Shown one piece after another: positions 34,743 to 43,383 of a stretch of 64,000 bases of DNA. Made by a program: the position numbers and the translations under genes. Source of the DNA: Pseudomonas trivialis (lineage in GTDB: Bacteria > Pseudomonadota > Gammaproteobacteria > Pseudomonadales > Pseudomonadaceae); assembly GCF_001439805.1 (NCBI RefSeq), contig NZ_JYLK01000021.1, positions 1 to 64,000 on the forward strand. Direction: 5' to 3'. The notes below the pieces were generated by a model, which made no database searches, had not been told where the DNA came from, and worked only from the letters and a program-made list of their open reading frames with translations. Numbering within the stretch: the first letter of the stretch is position 1; each line of letters begins with the position of its first letter.

Positions 34743-35329
34743 GTGAACAGTTCGCCCTGCAACTCGTCGAGCAGCATCTGGATCGCATCCAGGCGCTGCT
34801 GCGGGTCGTCGACTTGCAGCAGGTCGATCTTGTCCGCCTCGGTGAACGGCAATAAATAGGCGAGCTGATTACCCAGCGCCTGCTGGCCCTCGGCATGGCC
34901 GCCCATGTCCAGGGAGGCGACCATCGGGTGCTCGGCCAGGGCCTGGAGCAGGGCCAGCAGGTCGGCGTCCTCTTCTTCGAGCGGCAGGTCCGGTTGCTCG
35001 TCCAGCCATTGCACGTCGGCCACCAGCAACTGGTCTTTCTGCACCCCCGCTTCACGTACGCGAAATCTGCGCCCGCCTTCGACGCGAATCCCCAGCAGGC
35101 CGTTTTCCTGCTGCTTGAAGTCGCGAATCAACGCCTCGCAGCCGATCAGCGCGTAGCCATCCGGCGCCATGCCGACTTCCCGGCCGTCGAGGATGCACAC
35201 CACGCCGAAGCTTTCGCCCTTTTTCATGCAGCGGCTGATCATGTCCAGGTAGCGCGCCTCGAACAGCTGCAGGTCGAGGGTGCAGCCGGGGAACAGCACG
35301 GTATTGAGCGGGAACAGCGCCAGACTCAT
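34736..35329 (-). CDS. LON N-terminal substrate-binding domain protein
   Basis: 197-aa protein consisting only of the LON/PUA-like N-terminal domain (LAN domain), with no ATPase or protease part. Typical motifs are ALFPLNTVLFPGCTLDLQLFEARYLDMI (partly cited) at the start and VGMAPDGYALIGCEALIRDF. Such stand-alone proteins are widespread, and their function is not firmly known. The start MSLALFPLN is preferred, since the longer frame overlaps the LrgB gene. It is convergent with the DedA-PAP2 gene. Confidence 0.9.
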   Translation of the reverse strand: MSLALFPLNTVLFPGCTLDLQLFEARYLDMISRCMKKGESFGVVCILDGREVGMAPDGYALIGCEALIRDFKQQENGLLGIRVEGGRRFRVREAGVQKDQLLVADVQWLDEQPDLPLEEEDADLLALLQALAEHPMVASLDMGGHAEGQQALGNQLAYLLPFTEADKIDLLQVDDPQQRLDAIQMLLDELQGELFTQ

Positions 35330-35352
35330 AAAGGTTTCCTTCATACCTGGGT

Positions 35353-36069
35353 TTAAACAATCACCGACACGGCCAACGGCAAAAACACCGCCGTGGCCAC
35401 GCCCATCAGACTCATGGCCAGCGCCGCAAAGGCACCGCACTCTTCACTTTCCTGCAAGGCCACCGAGGTGCCCACGGCGTGGGCGGTGAGGCCCAGCGCC
35501 ATGCCGCGTGCCTCGGGGCTGTGCACACCGAGGCGCGTCAGGTAGGCCGGGCCGATCATGGCGCCGACCACGCCGGTGATCAGCACAAACACTGCCGCCA
35601 GCGCCGCCACGCCGCCGATCTGCTCGGCCACCAGCATGGCAATCGGCGAGGTCACCGACTTGGGCGCCATGGTCATCAGCATCCGGTGTTCGGCACCGAA
35701 CCACTCGCCCAGCAGCAGGCACAGGCCGGTGACCAACACCCCGCCCAACACCAGCGCCGTGAAGATCGGCCAGAACAACTGGCGAATCCGCCGCAGATTC
35801 AGGTAGAGCGGCACCGCCAGCGCTACCGTGGCCGGGCCCAACAGGACGCCCATGATCTCGGTGCTCTTGCGGTATTCGGCGTAGCTGAGGCCACAGGTGA
35901 GCAGCACGCCGATCACCAGCAGCATGGAGACCAGCACCGGTTGCAGAAAGATCCAGCGGGTTTTCTCGAACCCGGCCAGCACCAGTTGATAAGCGCCCAG
36001 GGTAATGCCGATGCCGAACAGCGGGTGATGGATGACGGACGTCCACGCGCCGTGCCAGTCGACGATCAT
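35353..36069 (-). CDS. LrgB/CidB family membrane protein
   Basis: 238-aa multispan protein of the LrgB family, which works with LrgA/CidA in control of murein hydrolase activity, programmed lysis or small-organic-acid movement. Conserved stretches are LLGPATVALAVPLY, MAPKSVTSPIAMLVAEQIGG and GLTAHAVGTSVALQ. Its ATG overlaps the end of the LrgA-like gene by 4 bases (ATGA), giving a tight two-gene operon. Confidence 0.93.
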   Translation of the reverse strand: MIVDWHGAWTSVIHHPLFGIGITLGAYQLVLAGFEKTRWIFLQPVLVSMLLVIGVLLTCGLSYAEYRKSTEIMGVLLGPATVALAVPLYLNLRRIRQLFWPIFTALVLGGVLVTGLCLLLGEWFGAEHRMLMTMAPKSVTSPIAMLVAEQIGGVAALAAVFVLITGVVGAMIGPAYLTRLGVHSPEARGMALGLTAHAVGTSVALQESEECGAFAALAMSLMGVATAVFLPLAVSVIV

Positions 36070-36419
36070 TGATCCTTCTCCTTGCGCTTGACCATCTGCT
36101 GCATCAATACCCCGACGAACCCCATGGCGATCACCAGCGACACCACCAGCGCACCGATGATGGCCCAGAAGTCAGCGGCAATCTCGCTGGCATACACCAT
36201 CACGCCGACGGCGGGCGGCACCAGCAGCAGCGGCAGGTAGCGCAACAGGCTGCTGGCCGCCAGGTTCAACGGCTCGCCGACTTCGCCGCGCCAGATCAGA
36301 AAACCCAGCATCAGCAACAGGCCGATGATCGGCCCCGGCAATACCGGCAACAGCAAATGATTGAGCGCGGTGCCGATCAATTGGAACAGCACCAGCCAGG
36401 TCAGACCCCGTAACAACAT
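36066..36419 (-). CDS. LrgA/CidA family holin-like protein
   Basis: 117-aa membrane protein with four hydrophobic segments. The LrgA family motif is LLPVLPGPIIGLLLMLGFL, followed by SLLRYLPLLLVPPAVGVM. It is the holin-like partner of the LrgB protein encoded immediately downstream. A strong SD (GGGGGAGA) precedes the ATG. The unit is divergent from the MaoC gene. Confidence 0.93.
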   Translation of the reverse strand: MLLRGLTWLVLFQLIGTALNHLLLPVLPGPIIGLLLMLGFLIWRGEVGEPLNLAASSLLRYLPLLLVPPAVGVMVYASEIAADFWAIIGALVVSLVIAMGFVGVLMQQMVKRKEKDQ

Positions 36420-36605
36420 CCGCTTTCTCCCCCGTCAAAGCTCGCCCGCATTATAAGCATGTCAGGTCTATACACCGGCATTCGCCATAAGCATGGTGGA
36501 TTGACCGGGCAGTAGGGCCGTGATGATCTACATTGGTGCTCTGCAATCCAGAAAAACGCCCCGATGACCGGGCGGATAAAACCCGCTGAACCCAGGAGAG
36601 ACGCA

Positions 36606-37061
36606 ATGCCCCATGTACCTGTAGCGCAGCTCAAAGATCACATCGGCAAGGAACTGGGACGTTCCGAATGGCTCACCATCGACCAGGCCCGTATCAACCT
36701 GTTCGCAGAAGCCACGGGCGATTACCAGTTCATCCATATCGACCCGATCAGGGCCGCGCAGACTCCGTTCGGCAGCACCATCGCCCACGGTTTTCTATCA
36801 CTGTCGCTGATGCCCAAATTGATCGAAGACATCATGCTCGTGCCCGAAGGCCTGAAAATGGCGGTCAACTATGGCCTGGACAGCGTGCGTTTCATCCAGC
36901 CGGTGAAGGTCGACTCCAGGGTGCGTCTGGCGGTTACCCTGACCGATGTTACCGAGAAAAAGCCTGGCCAGTGGCTGCTCAAGGCCACCTGCACCCTGGA
37001 AATCGACGGCCAGGAAAAACCTGCCTACATTGCCGAGTCGCTTTCCCTCTGCTTCGTGTAA
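36606..37061 (+). CDS. MaoC-family (R)-specific enoyl-CoA hydratase-like protein
   Basis: Hot-dog fold protein of 151 aa. The hydratase-2 motif is seen as FAEATGDYQFIHIDP (Asp/His catalytic pair) and IAHGFLSLSL. Relatives hydrate enoyl-CoAs in fatty acid or polyhydroxyalkanoate metabolism, or act on other acyl-CoAs; the substrate is not evident. The ATG follows CAGGAGAGACGCA, a good SD. It is encoded alone, divergent from lrgAB. Confidence 0.92.
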   Translation: MPHVPVAQLKDHIGKELGRSEWLTIDQARINLFAEATGDYQFIHIDPIRAAQTPFGSTIAHGFLSLSLMPKLIEDIMLVPEGLKMAVNYGLDSVRFIQPVKVDSRVRLAVTLTDVTEKKPGQWLLKATCTLEIDGQEKPAYIAESLSLCFV

Positions 37062-37166
37062 GGCCCTGCCTGGGGTGAGGCGCTAAACCTCGCCACAGCG
37101 TATGTAAATTTATGTATCAATCGCGCGGCTGCGGCATACTCGGCGCTCAATTATCCGGATCCCGCT

Positions 37167-38885
37167 ATGCGCCCACTCGCCCCCCTTGCCCTCGCCCTGT
37201 TGCTCACCGCCTGCGGAGACGGCGAATCGCTGTTGCCGCCCGATGCGCGCCTGCCCGATGGGGGCCGCTACCGTGGCGATGTGGTCAATGGCCTGCTGCA
37301 GGGCCAGGGCCGCGTCGACTACCCCAACGGCAGCTGGTATGCCGGCGCGTTCGACAAGGGCCAGTGGCACGGCCAGGGCGAATGGCATGGCAGCAACGGC
37401 GAAGTCTATAAGGGCGAGTTCCAGCAGGGCCTGTTCGATGGCCAGGGCAACCTGACCACTGCTGGCAGCCAATACGTGGGCGGCTTCAAGAACGGTCGCC
37501 GCAACGGCGAAGGCACCCTCAAAGAGGGGCAGATGACCTATCGCGGCGAATTTCTCGACGACCAGTACTCAGGCCTCGGTCGCCTGGAGCTGGCCGACGG
37601 CAGCCAGTATCAGGGCCAGTTCGCCCACGGCAAGCCGAACGGCGAAGGCCAGCGCAACGACGACAGCGGCAACCAGTTCAGCGGCCGTTTTGTCGACGGT
37701 CAGCTGGAAGGCAACGGCACGTTCAACAGCGCCGACGGCGACATCTATGTAGGCCAGTTCAAACAGAACCAGCTCAACGGCAAGGGCCGCTACGAAAACG
37801 CCGACGGCGATGTGTGGATCGGCGAATTCAAGGAAGGCGCACTGAGCGGTAAGGGCGAGTTGATCGGCGTGGACGGCAGCCACTATGTGGGCCAGTTCAG
37901 CGATTGGCGCTTTACCGGCGAAGGCCGTCTGAACCTCACGGACGGCAGCTTCTATATCGGCGGGTTCGACAGCGACAATTATCAAGGTCGCGGCACGCTG
38001 GTGCTCGCCGACGGTAACGTGCAGGCCGGCACCTGGGTCAACGGCCTGCGCGTGCGTGACGCCGACGGCAAGCTGCTGCCCGACCCGCTGGAAATCGGCG
38101 TGCTCGCCCAGGGTCGTTTGCTCAACGAGGCGCTGGCCGCTGTGCCCGCCTCCACCCCTGCCGTGGAGCTGTACACCCTGGCCGTGGCCGGCGACGGCAA
38201 GCAAAGCGTGTTCCTGCGCGAAGCCGATTACGTCAGCAACATGCTCGCCACGCGTTTCGGCGCCCGTGGGCAGATACGCCTGGTCAACCATCGCGACCAC
38301 ATCACTGACCGCCCCCTGGCCACCCGCGAAAGTCTGCGCCGCGCAGTGCAGACCCTGGCCGAACGCAGCGGGCCGGAAGACCTGGTGTTTATCTACCTGA
38401 CCAGCCACGGCACCCACGAACATGAACTGGTGCTGGACCAGCCGCGCATGGAGCTGGCCGACCTGCCCGCCGACGAGCTGGCCGCCGTGCTCACCCCGTT
38501 GCAAAACCGCGACAAGATCATCGTGATTTCCGCCTGCTATTCCGGCGGCTTCATTCCGGCGCTGAAAGATGAACACACGCTGATCATGACCGCCTCACGA
38601 GCTGATCGCGTGTCGTTCGGTTGTTCCGAGGAAGCCGACTTCACCTACTTCGGCGATGCTCTTTTCGCACAGGCTTTCAACCAGACCGACGACTTGCAGC
38701 AAGCCTTCAAACTGGCGCAACTGCACGTGACCGAGCGCGAGCAGGCGGACAACTTCGAAGCCTCCGAACCGCAGATCTGGGCGCCCAAGGGGGTGATCGC
38801 CCACTGGCAACTCTTACGCAAACAGCAGGCACGAAAGGCGCTCGAAAGCGTCTCAATGAATAGCAAGGAAGCCAAAGGCAACTAA
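37167..38885 (+). CDS. MORN-repeat C13/caspase-like peptidase lipoprotein
   Basis: 572-aa predicted lipoprotein. The lipobox LLLTAC (Cys16) is followed by 11-12 MORN repeats of about 23 aa (35-292), each with a YxGxF...GxG pattern. A C-terminal C13 (legumain/caspase-clan) peptidase domain follows (about 330-545). The catalytic dyad is His414 in YLTSHGTH and Cys457 in VISACYSGGF, and both are present. MORN repeats usually bind membranes or proteins, so a surface- or periplasm-tethered protease is plausible; the substrate is unknown. The last 25 residues are basic. It is probably transcribed alone or with the oxidoreductase gene 29 bases downstream. Confidence 0.9.
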   Translation: MRPLAPLALALLLTACGDGESLLPPDARLPDGGRYRGDVVNGLLQGQGRVDYPNGSWYAGAFDKGQWHGQGEWHGSNGEVYKGEFQQGLFDGQGNLTTAGSQYVGGFKNGRRNGEGTLKEGQMTYRGEFLDDQYSGLGRLELADGSQYQGQFAHGKPNGEGQRNDDSGNQFSGRFVDGQLEGNGTFNSADGDIYVGQFKQNQLNGKGRYENADGDVWIGEFKEGALSGKGELIGVDGSHYVGQFSDWRFTGEGRLNLTDGSFYIGGFDSDNYQGRGTLVLADGNVQAGTWVNGLRVRDADGKLLPDPLEIGVLAQGRLLNEALAAVPASTPAVELYTLAVAGDGKQSVFLREADYVSNMLATRFGARGQIRLVNHRDHITDRPLATRESLRRAVQTLAERSGPEDLVFIYLTSHGTHEHELVLDQPRMELADLPADELAAVLTPLQNRDKIIVISACYSGGFIPALKDEHTLIMTASRADRVSFGCSEEADFTYFGDALFAQAFNQTDDLQQAFKLAQLHVTEREQADNFEASEPQIWAPKGVIAHWQLLRKQQARKALESVSMNSKEAKGN

Positions 38886-38914
38886 GCTGTACTGTGTAAT
38901 AAGGGGGAAACACC

Positions 38915-39556
38915 ATGTATCTGACACCTCAGCATATCCTGCTCGCGGGCGCCTCGGGCCTCACCGGCGAACACCTGCTGGACCGCCTGCTCAACGAACC
39001 CACCGTCAGCCGCGTACTGGCGCCGAGTCGCAAACCACTGGCCAAACACCCGCACCTGGAAAACCCGGTGGGCGAACCGGCAGTGGTTCTGCCACAGCTG
39101 AGCGGCCAGGTGGATATCGCCTTCTGCTGCCTGGGCACCACCCTCAAGAAAGCCGGCTCCGAAGCCGCATTCCGCGCCGTCGACCTGGACCTGGTCGTGG
39201 CGTTTGCCAACCGCGCGCGGGAACTGGGCGCGCGGCACCTGATCGTGATCAGCGCGATTGGCGCCGACCCGAAATCCTCGGTGTTCTACAACCGTGTCAA
39301 AGGCGAAATGGAACAGGCGTTGAAGGCGCAGGACTGGCCGCAACTGACCATCGTGCGGCCGTCGCTGTTGCTGGGCGACCGACTGGAACCGCGTCTGGCC
39401 GAACAACTGGCCGGGCCGTTGTCGCGCTTGATTCCAGGCAAGTACCACGGCATCGAAGTGTGCGACCTCGCCCGGGCGATGTGGCGCCTGGCCCTGGAAG
39501 AGCAGAATGGGGTGCGGGTGGTGGAGTCGGATGAGTTGCGCAAGCTCGGCAAGTAA
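38915..39556 (+). CDS. NAD(P)-binding Rossmann-fold oxidoreductase
   Basis: 213-aa short atypical reductase of the YbjT/HTATIP2-like group. The nucleotide-binding motif is LLAGASGLTGEHLLDRLL at the N-terminus. The mid-strand AFCCLGTTLKKAGSEAAF, LIVISAIGADPKSSVFYNRVKG and TIVRPSLLLGDR motifs are typical of atypical SDR proteins. The substrate is unknown. It has a good SD (GGGGGAAA) and follows the MORN peptidase gene closely, so co-transcription is possible. Confidence 0.9.
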   Translation: MYLTPQHILLAGASGLTGEHLLDRLLNEPTVSRVLAPSRKPLAKHPHLENPVGEPAVVLPQLSGQVDIAFCCLGTTLKKAGSEAAFRAVDLDLVVAFANRARELGARHLIVISAIGADPKSSVFYNRVKGEMEQALKAQDWPQLTIVRPSLLLGDRLEPRLAEQLAGPLSRLIPGKYHGIEVCDLARAMWRLALEEQNGVRVVESDELRKLGK

Positions 39557-39610
39557 CCCCTCTTATCAACACAAAATAACGTGTTGATTTAATCAGGCAG
39601 CCACATTCCC

Positions 39611-39744
39611 GTGGCGAGCGGGCTTGCCCCGCGTTGGGGTGCGAAGCAGCCCCCAATCAAGGACAACGCGGTGTATCTGACACTACGCAGCGCATGGTTT
39701 TGGGGCTGCTGCGCAGCCCAACGCGGGGCAAGCCCGCTCGCCAC
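39611..39744. repeat. Large REPIN (GTGGCGAGCGGGCTTGCCCC class)
   Basis: Inverted arms of about 50 bases (GTGGCGAGCGGGCTTGCCCC... with its complement) enclose a central spacer. It belongs to a second REP family, distinct from the GTGGGAGGGG one. An extra partial copy (AAGCCCGCTCGCCAC) follows immediately, so the locus shows a short tandem extension. Confidence 0.88.
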
Positions 39745-39793
39745 AAAAAGCCCGCTCGCCACAACAAACCATTCGCCACAGAGGCTCCAATTA

Positions 39794-40078
39794 TTAGAGA
39801 CCGCCCGTCGCGTTGAACCCCACGCCCAACACCGTCAACACCGAGAGCGGCAATAACAGCGTATCGAGTAATGCGCTGGCTGGCAGGTCCACATGAGGGT
39901 AGCGCGGCGCCTCAGCCCCGAACTTGTCCTTGGCACAGCAGCCGCCGTCAATCGCGTACAGGTCCAGGCGTGTGCCGGCATACACCACCGGCGCGCCGGG
40001 CTGCGCCGCATCCAGCGTGCGTGCGGTGGCGCAGCCGGCCAGTTGCAGCGCCAACACCAGCAGCAGCGCCTTATTCAT
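39794..40078 (-). CDS. YceK/YidQ-family lipoprotein
   Basis: Small lipoprotein of 94 aa with signal and lipobox (LQLAGC, Cys about 16). The body resembles the YceK/YidQ (DUF1375) family: VVYAGTRLDLYAIDGG near the start, HVDLPASALLDTLLLPLSVL towards the end. Function is unknown. Its start overlaps the end of ubiX by 8 bases, so it is probably the last gene of the mpl-ubiX transcript. Confidence 0.87.
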   Translation of the reverse strand: MNKALLLVLALQLAGCATARTLDAAQPGAPVVYAGTRLDLYAIDGGCCAKDKFGAEAPRYPHVDLPASALLDTLLLPLSVLTVLGVGFNATGGL

Positions 40079-40700
40079 CGCTGCTCAAATGGTGCTCGCC
40101 CCAGCGCGGCAGCATGTCCTGGGGAATATTGAGCAGGTTGAGAATACGCGCCACCACGAAGTCCACCAGGTCGTCGATGGTCTGCGGCTGGTGGTAGAAG
40201 CCTGGCGACGCGGGCAGGATGGTCACGCCCATGTTCGACAACTTGAGCATGTGCTCCAGGTGAATGCTCGAGTAGGGCGCCTCACGCGGCACCAGAATCA
40301 ACTGGCGACGCTCCTTGAGCGTCACATCCGCCGCCCGCTCGATCAGGTTGTTGCAGGCACCGGTGGCAATCGCCGACAACGTACCGGTGGAGCACGGCAC
40401 CACCACCATCGCCGCAGGCGCGCCAGAACCCGAGGCCACGGGAGACATCCAGTCCTCCTTGCCGTAGACCTTGATCTGCCCCGCCGCCGCACCGGTGTAT
40501 TCGGTAAGGAACGCCTGCATTGTCTGCGTCTTGACCGGCAACGACACATCGGTCTCGGTGGCCAGCACCAATTGCGCAGCCTTGGAGATCAAAAAGTGCA
40601 CCTCGCGCTCTTCACGCACCAGGCAATCGAGCAGGCGCAGGCCGTAGGGCGCGCCCGAGGCGCCGGTCATTGCCAGCGTAACGCGTTCCGGGCCGCTCAT
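40071..40700 (-). CDS. ubiX: Flavin prenyltransferase UbiX
   Basis: Makes the prenylated FMN cofactor used by the UbiD decarboxylase in ubiquinone synthesis. The 209-aa protein has the FMN-binding start LAMTGASGAPYGLRLLDC, the motif VVVPCSTGTLSAIATGACNNLI and RRQLILVPREAPYSSIHLEHM (partly cited). The start MSGPERVTL is chosen well inside a longer frame because it overlaps the mpl stop by 4 bases (ATGA). Confidence 0.96.
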   Translation of the reverse strand: MSGPERVTLAMTGASGAPYGLRLLDCLVREEREVHFLISKAAQLVLATETDVSLPVKTQTMQAFLTEYTGAAAGQIKVYGKEDWMSPVASGSGAPAAMVVVPCSTGTLSAIATGACNNLIERAADVTLKERRQLILVPREAPYSSIHLEHMLKLSNMGVTILPASPGFYHQPQTIDDLVDFVVARILNLLNIPQDMLPRWGEHHLSSDE

Positions 40701-42046
40701 TTCAGCGCCTCGGCCAGCTTGCCGTGCAAGCCGCCGAAGCCGCCGTTGCTCATGACCACCACATGGGTGCCAGACCTTGCCTGCTGCTTGACGTGCTCGA
40801 TGATGCCTTCGATGGAGTCGCAGACGGTCGACGGCACGGTGCACAGCGCGGCAATCGCCGGCAGGTCCCAACCGAGACTGGCAGGTGCATACCAGACCAC
40901 CTCGTCGGCATCGTTGACGCTCTGCGGCAAGCCATCGCGGTGCGCGCCAAGCTTCATGGAATTGGAACGCGGCTCGACAATCGCGATGACCCGGGCATCA
41001 CCGACCTGCTTGCGCAGGCCATCCAGGGTGGTGGCAATCGCCGTGGGGTGGTGGGCGAAGTCGTCGTAAATGGTAATCCCGTTCACCTCGGCGACTTTTT
41101 CCATACGGCGCTTCACACTTTTGAACGCGCTCAACGCCGCGATACCCATGGCGGGCACCACGCCCACATGCCGCGCGGCGGCCAGGGTGACCAAGGCATT
41201 GGCGACGTTATGCTGGCCGGTCATGTCCCACGCAACGATGCCCTGGGCCTGGCCTTCAAACAGCACTTCAAAGCGCGAGCCGTCTTCGCTCAGCAGCCTG
41301 GCCTGCCACTGCCCGCTGGCGCCGGTGGTCTGCACCGGGGTCCAGCAGCCCATGTCGATCACGCGCTGCAGCGCAGGCTCTGTGGTCGGGTGGATTACCA
41401 GGCCTTCGCTGGGAATGGTGCGCACCAGGTGGTGGAATTGCCGCTCGATGGCCGGCAAGTCCGGGAAGATGTCGGCGTGATCGAACTCAAGGTTGTTGAG
41501 AATCGCCGTACGCGGACGGTAGTGGACGAACTTGGAACGCTTGTCGAAAAAGGCGCTGTCGTATTCGTCCGCCTCGATCACGAAGAACGGCGTGTCGCCC
41601 AGGCGGGCCGACACCGAAAAATTCTGCGGCACGCCGCCGATCAAAAAGCCCGGACTCATGTCGGCATGCTCCAGCACCCAGGCGAGCATGCTGCTGGTGG
41701 TGGTCTTGCCGTGGGTGCCAGCCACCGCCAGCACCCAACGGCCTTCCAGTACATGGTCGGCCAGCCATTGCGGGCCGGAAACATACGCGAGCCCCTTGTT
41801 GAGCACGTACTCGACTGCCGGGTTGCCACGGGACATGGCATTGCCGATCACTACCAGGTCCGGCACGGGGTCGAATTGCGAGGGGTCGTAGCCTTGGGTC
41901 AATTCAATGCCCTGGGCTTGCAGTTGCGTGCTCATGGGCGGGTAGACGTTGGCGTCGGAGCCGGTGACGTGATGACCCAGTTCTTTGGCGAGTACCGCCA
42001 TCGAGCCCATGAATGTGCCGCAAATACCAAGAATATGAATGTGCAT
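40697..42046 (-). CDS. mpl: Murein tripeptide ligase Mpl
   Basis: Recycles L-Ala-gamma-D-Glu-mDAP by ligating it to UDP-MurNAc in the cytosol. The 449-aa Mur-ligase protein begins MHIHILGICGTFMGSMAV. The ATP-binding motif is VAGTHGKTTTSSML; further Mur-ligase motifs are IEADEYDSAFFD and IYDDFAHHPTAI. The start six codons inside the longer frame fits the family. It is the left neighbour of the accessory insertion that separates it from the ethanolamine regulator. Confidence 0.97.
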   Translation of the reverse strand: MHIHILGICGTFMGSMAVLAKELGHHVTGSDANVYPPMSTQLQAQGIELTQGYDPSQFDPVPDLVVIGNAMSRGNPAVEYVLNKGLAYVSGPQWLADHVLEGRWVLAVAGTHGKTTTSSMLAWVLEHADMSPGFLIGGVPQNFSVSARLGDTPFFVIEADEYDSAFFDKRSKFVHYRPRTAILNNLEFDHADIFPDLPAIERQFHHLVRTIPSEGLVIHPTTEPALQRVIDMGCWTPVQTTGASGQWQARLLSEDGSRFEVLFEGQAQGIVAWDMTGQHNVANALVTLAAARHVGVVPAMGIAALSAFKSVKRRMEKVAEVNGITIYDDFAHHPTAIATTLDGLRKQVGDARVIAIVEPRSNSMKLGAHRDGLPQSVNDADEVVWYAPASLGWDLPAIAALCTVPSTVCDSIEGIIEHVKQQARSGTHVVVMSNGGFGGLHGKLAEALK

Positions 42047-42158
42047 GGTTGACCTCTTGAACATCGAGGCAGGTTAGCGCAGGGAGGGGGAAATCGCACC
42101 TGTTATGCGGAGGGCCGCCGAACGATGAATGCTGGCGCGCTTCGCTCGGCGGGCCTGC

Positions 42159-43223
42159 TCAAACGGTGGCTGACGCTTCGGCTTTAAGCTCCTGCGCTTT
42201 CATTGCCGCGAGGAAACGGAGTTTTTCATAGGCTGCAGCCAGGGGGGTGAACTTCCTTTCAATCAGATCAAGGCGCTCTTTTGCACCTTCAGGTGTTTTT
42301 TCTCCGGGTCTATACGGTTTGAAAACAAGGCCGTTCTGCCGCGCGGCTTTTTTGAAATGTTGTTCGCACAGCCTCAATAACTTTTCGAGGTTGCCCAGGC
42401 GTCCGACGTCATCACTTGGCCAACTCGCACTTTTGGTAAATACACTGCTGGTGTCGCCCAGCATGAACATGACAGCCGAGGCCATGCCGAGCAGCTTTAC
42501 CTCGAAGTCTTCCAGGCGCGCACTGAAGGAGGCTGTCGTGGTGGAGTTTGCAGCCTCAGACTGAAGAGGCGTCCCCGTCCTGGGCTGACTGGCAGCTCCC
42601 GGCAAGAAAGGCGGCGGCAACACGCCAGGTGCGTATGAAGACTTGATCGCCTCCCCGGCGGCGACGGAGCCGGCATAGGCCGCTACGTTGATCGGCGCGC
42701 TGACAACGCCAGTGATTCCAGCACTTATAAACGCATCACGCGCCACCCGGCTGGCGTTGGGCCCGGTCGACACCACACCTGCCTTGATCAGGCTCTCTGC
42801 GTCGATAAGCCGCTTGGCGGCCTCAGCCACACTGAGCGGCGCTTGCCTACGCAAGTTCGCCATCATTACTTCGTCATTTGCCTTGATTTTATTGGCGATA
42901 ATGACCGTCTTTCCTGCATCCCTGAAGCCGTTTCCCGAAGGTCTCGGAGCGGGACCGGGTTGAGACCTGGCCGGGGGTGCCGACTTGGGCCTGGGCGGGG
43001 GCGCGGAGACCGACACGGTATCTGGAAGGCTGGCGGGTCTAGCCGATCTTCGCCCGAAAAGCCCGCCCAAGCCAAAGCCTGCGCTTTTAATACCCCGCTT
43101 GCTACGCGCCAAAGGTTGATCCAAATGATCAGGCTCATGGGACTTGGGTTGCACAGGGGAGTAATCGACGCAATCAGGTTGCACAGGAATAACAGGAACA
43201 GGGGAATTTATAATGATCATCAT
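42159..43223 (-). CDS. Unknown accessory protein A (paralogue of protein C)
   Basis: I do not recognise this 354-aa protein. The N-terminal 125 residues are proline/serine rich and probably disordered. Residues 129-199 contain a glycine/alanine-rich hydrophobic stretch (SAGITGVVSAPINVAAYAGS) matching residues 200-270 of the 414-aa protein encoded 3.3 kb upstream at 39 of 71 positions in my ungapped alignment. The C-terminal half holds MLGDTSSVF and a helical tail with VFKPYRPG (300-307), like both other proteins of the island. There is no signal peptide. The start has two successive ATGs and a weak SD. It is the last gene of the minus-strand trio and ends 112 bases from mpl. Confidence 0.75.
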   Translation of the reverse strand: MMIIINSPVPVIPVQPDCVDYSPVQPKSHEPDHLDQPLARSKRGIKSAGFGLGGLFGRRSARPASLPDTVSVSAPPPRPKSAPPARSQPGPAPRPSGNGFRDAGKTVIIANKIKANDEVMMANLRRQAPLSVAEAAKRLIDAESLIKAGVVSTGPNASRVARDAFISAGITGVVSAPINVAAYAGSVAAGEAIKSSYAPGVLPPPFLPGAASQPRTGTPLQSEAANSTTTASFSARLEDFEVKLLGMASAVMFMLGDTSSVFTKSASWPSDDVGRLGNLEKLLRLCEQHFKKAARQNGLVFKPYRPGEKTPEGAKERLDLIERKFTPLAAAYEKLRFLAAMKAQELKAEASATV

Positions 43224-43258
43224 GTTCGCTCGCGTGAGTTTTATTGTGTGAATCGCTC

Positions 43259-43351
43259 TTAACAGCTGCCCTGTTTGAGTGGGCAGTTGGGCGGGAGCAG
43301 TTCCGGGGTGAAAGGCCCACGTAACAGGTATGACAATTCTTTTTTAATCAT
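43259..43351 (-). CDS. Possible 30-aa small ORF in the accessory island
   Basis: A short frame of 30 codons starts MIKKELSYLLRGPF and ends with two cysteines (PNCPLKQGSC). It fills most of the 160-base gap between the 983-aa gene and protein A, on the same strand. It has no convincing SD, and its 3' end coincides with a CTGCCC/GGGCAG hairpin. It may be a leader peptide or chance. Confidence 0.2.
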   Translation of the reverse strand: MIKKELSYLLRGPFTPELLPPNCPLKQGSC

Positions 43352-43383
43352 GAAAGCAGTCTTTACCCGACAAGCGCAAAGTG

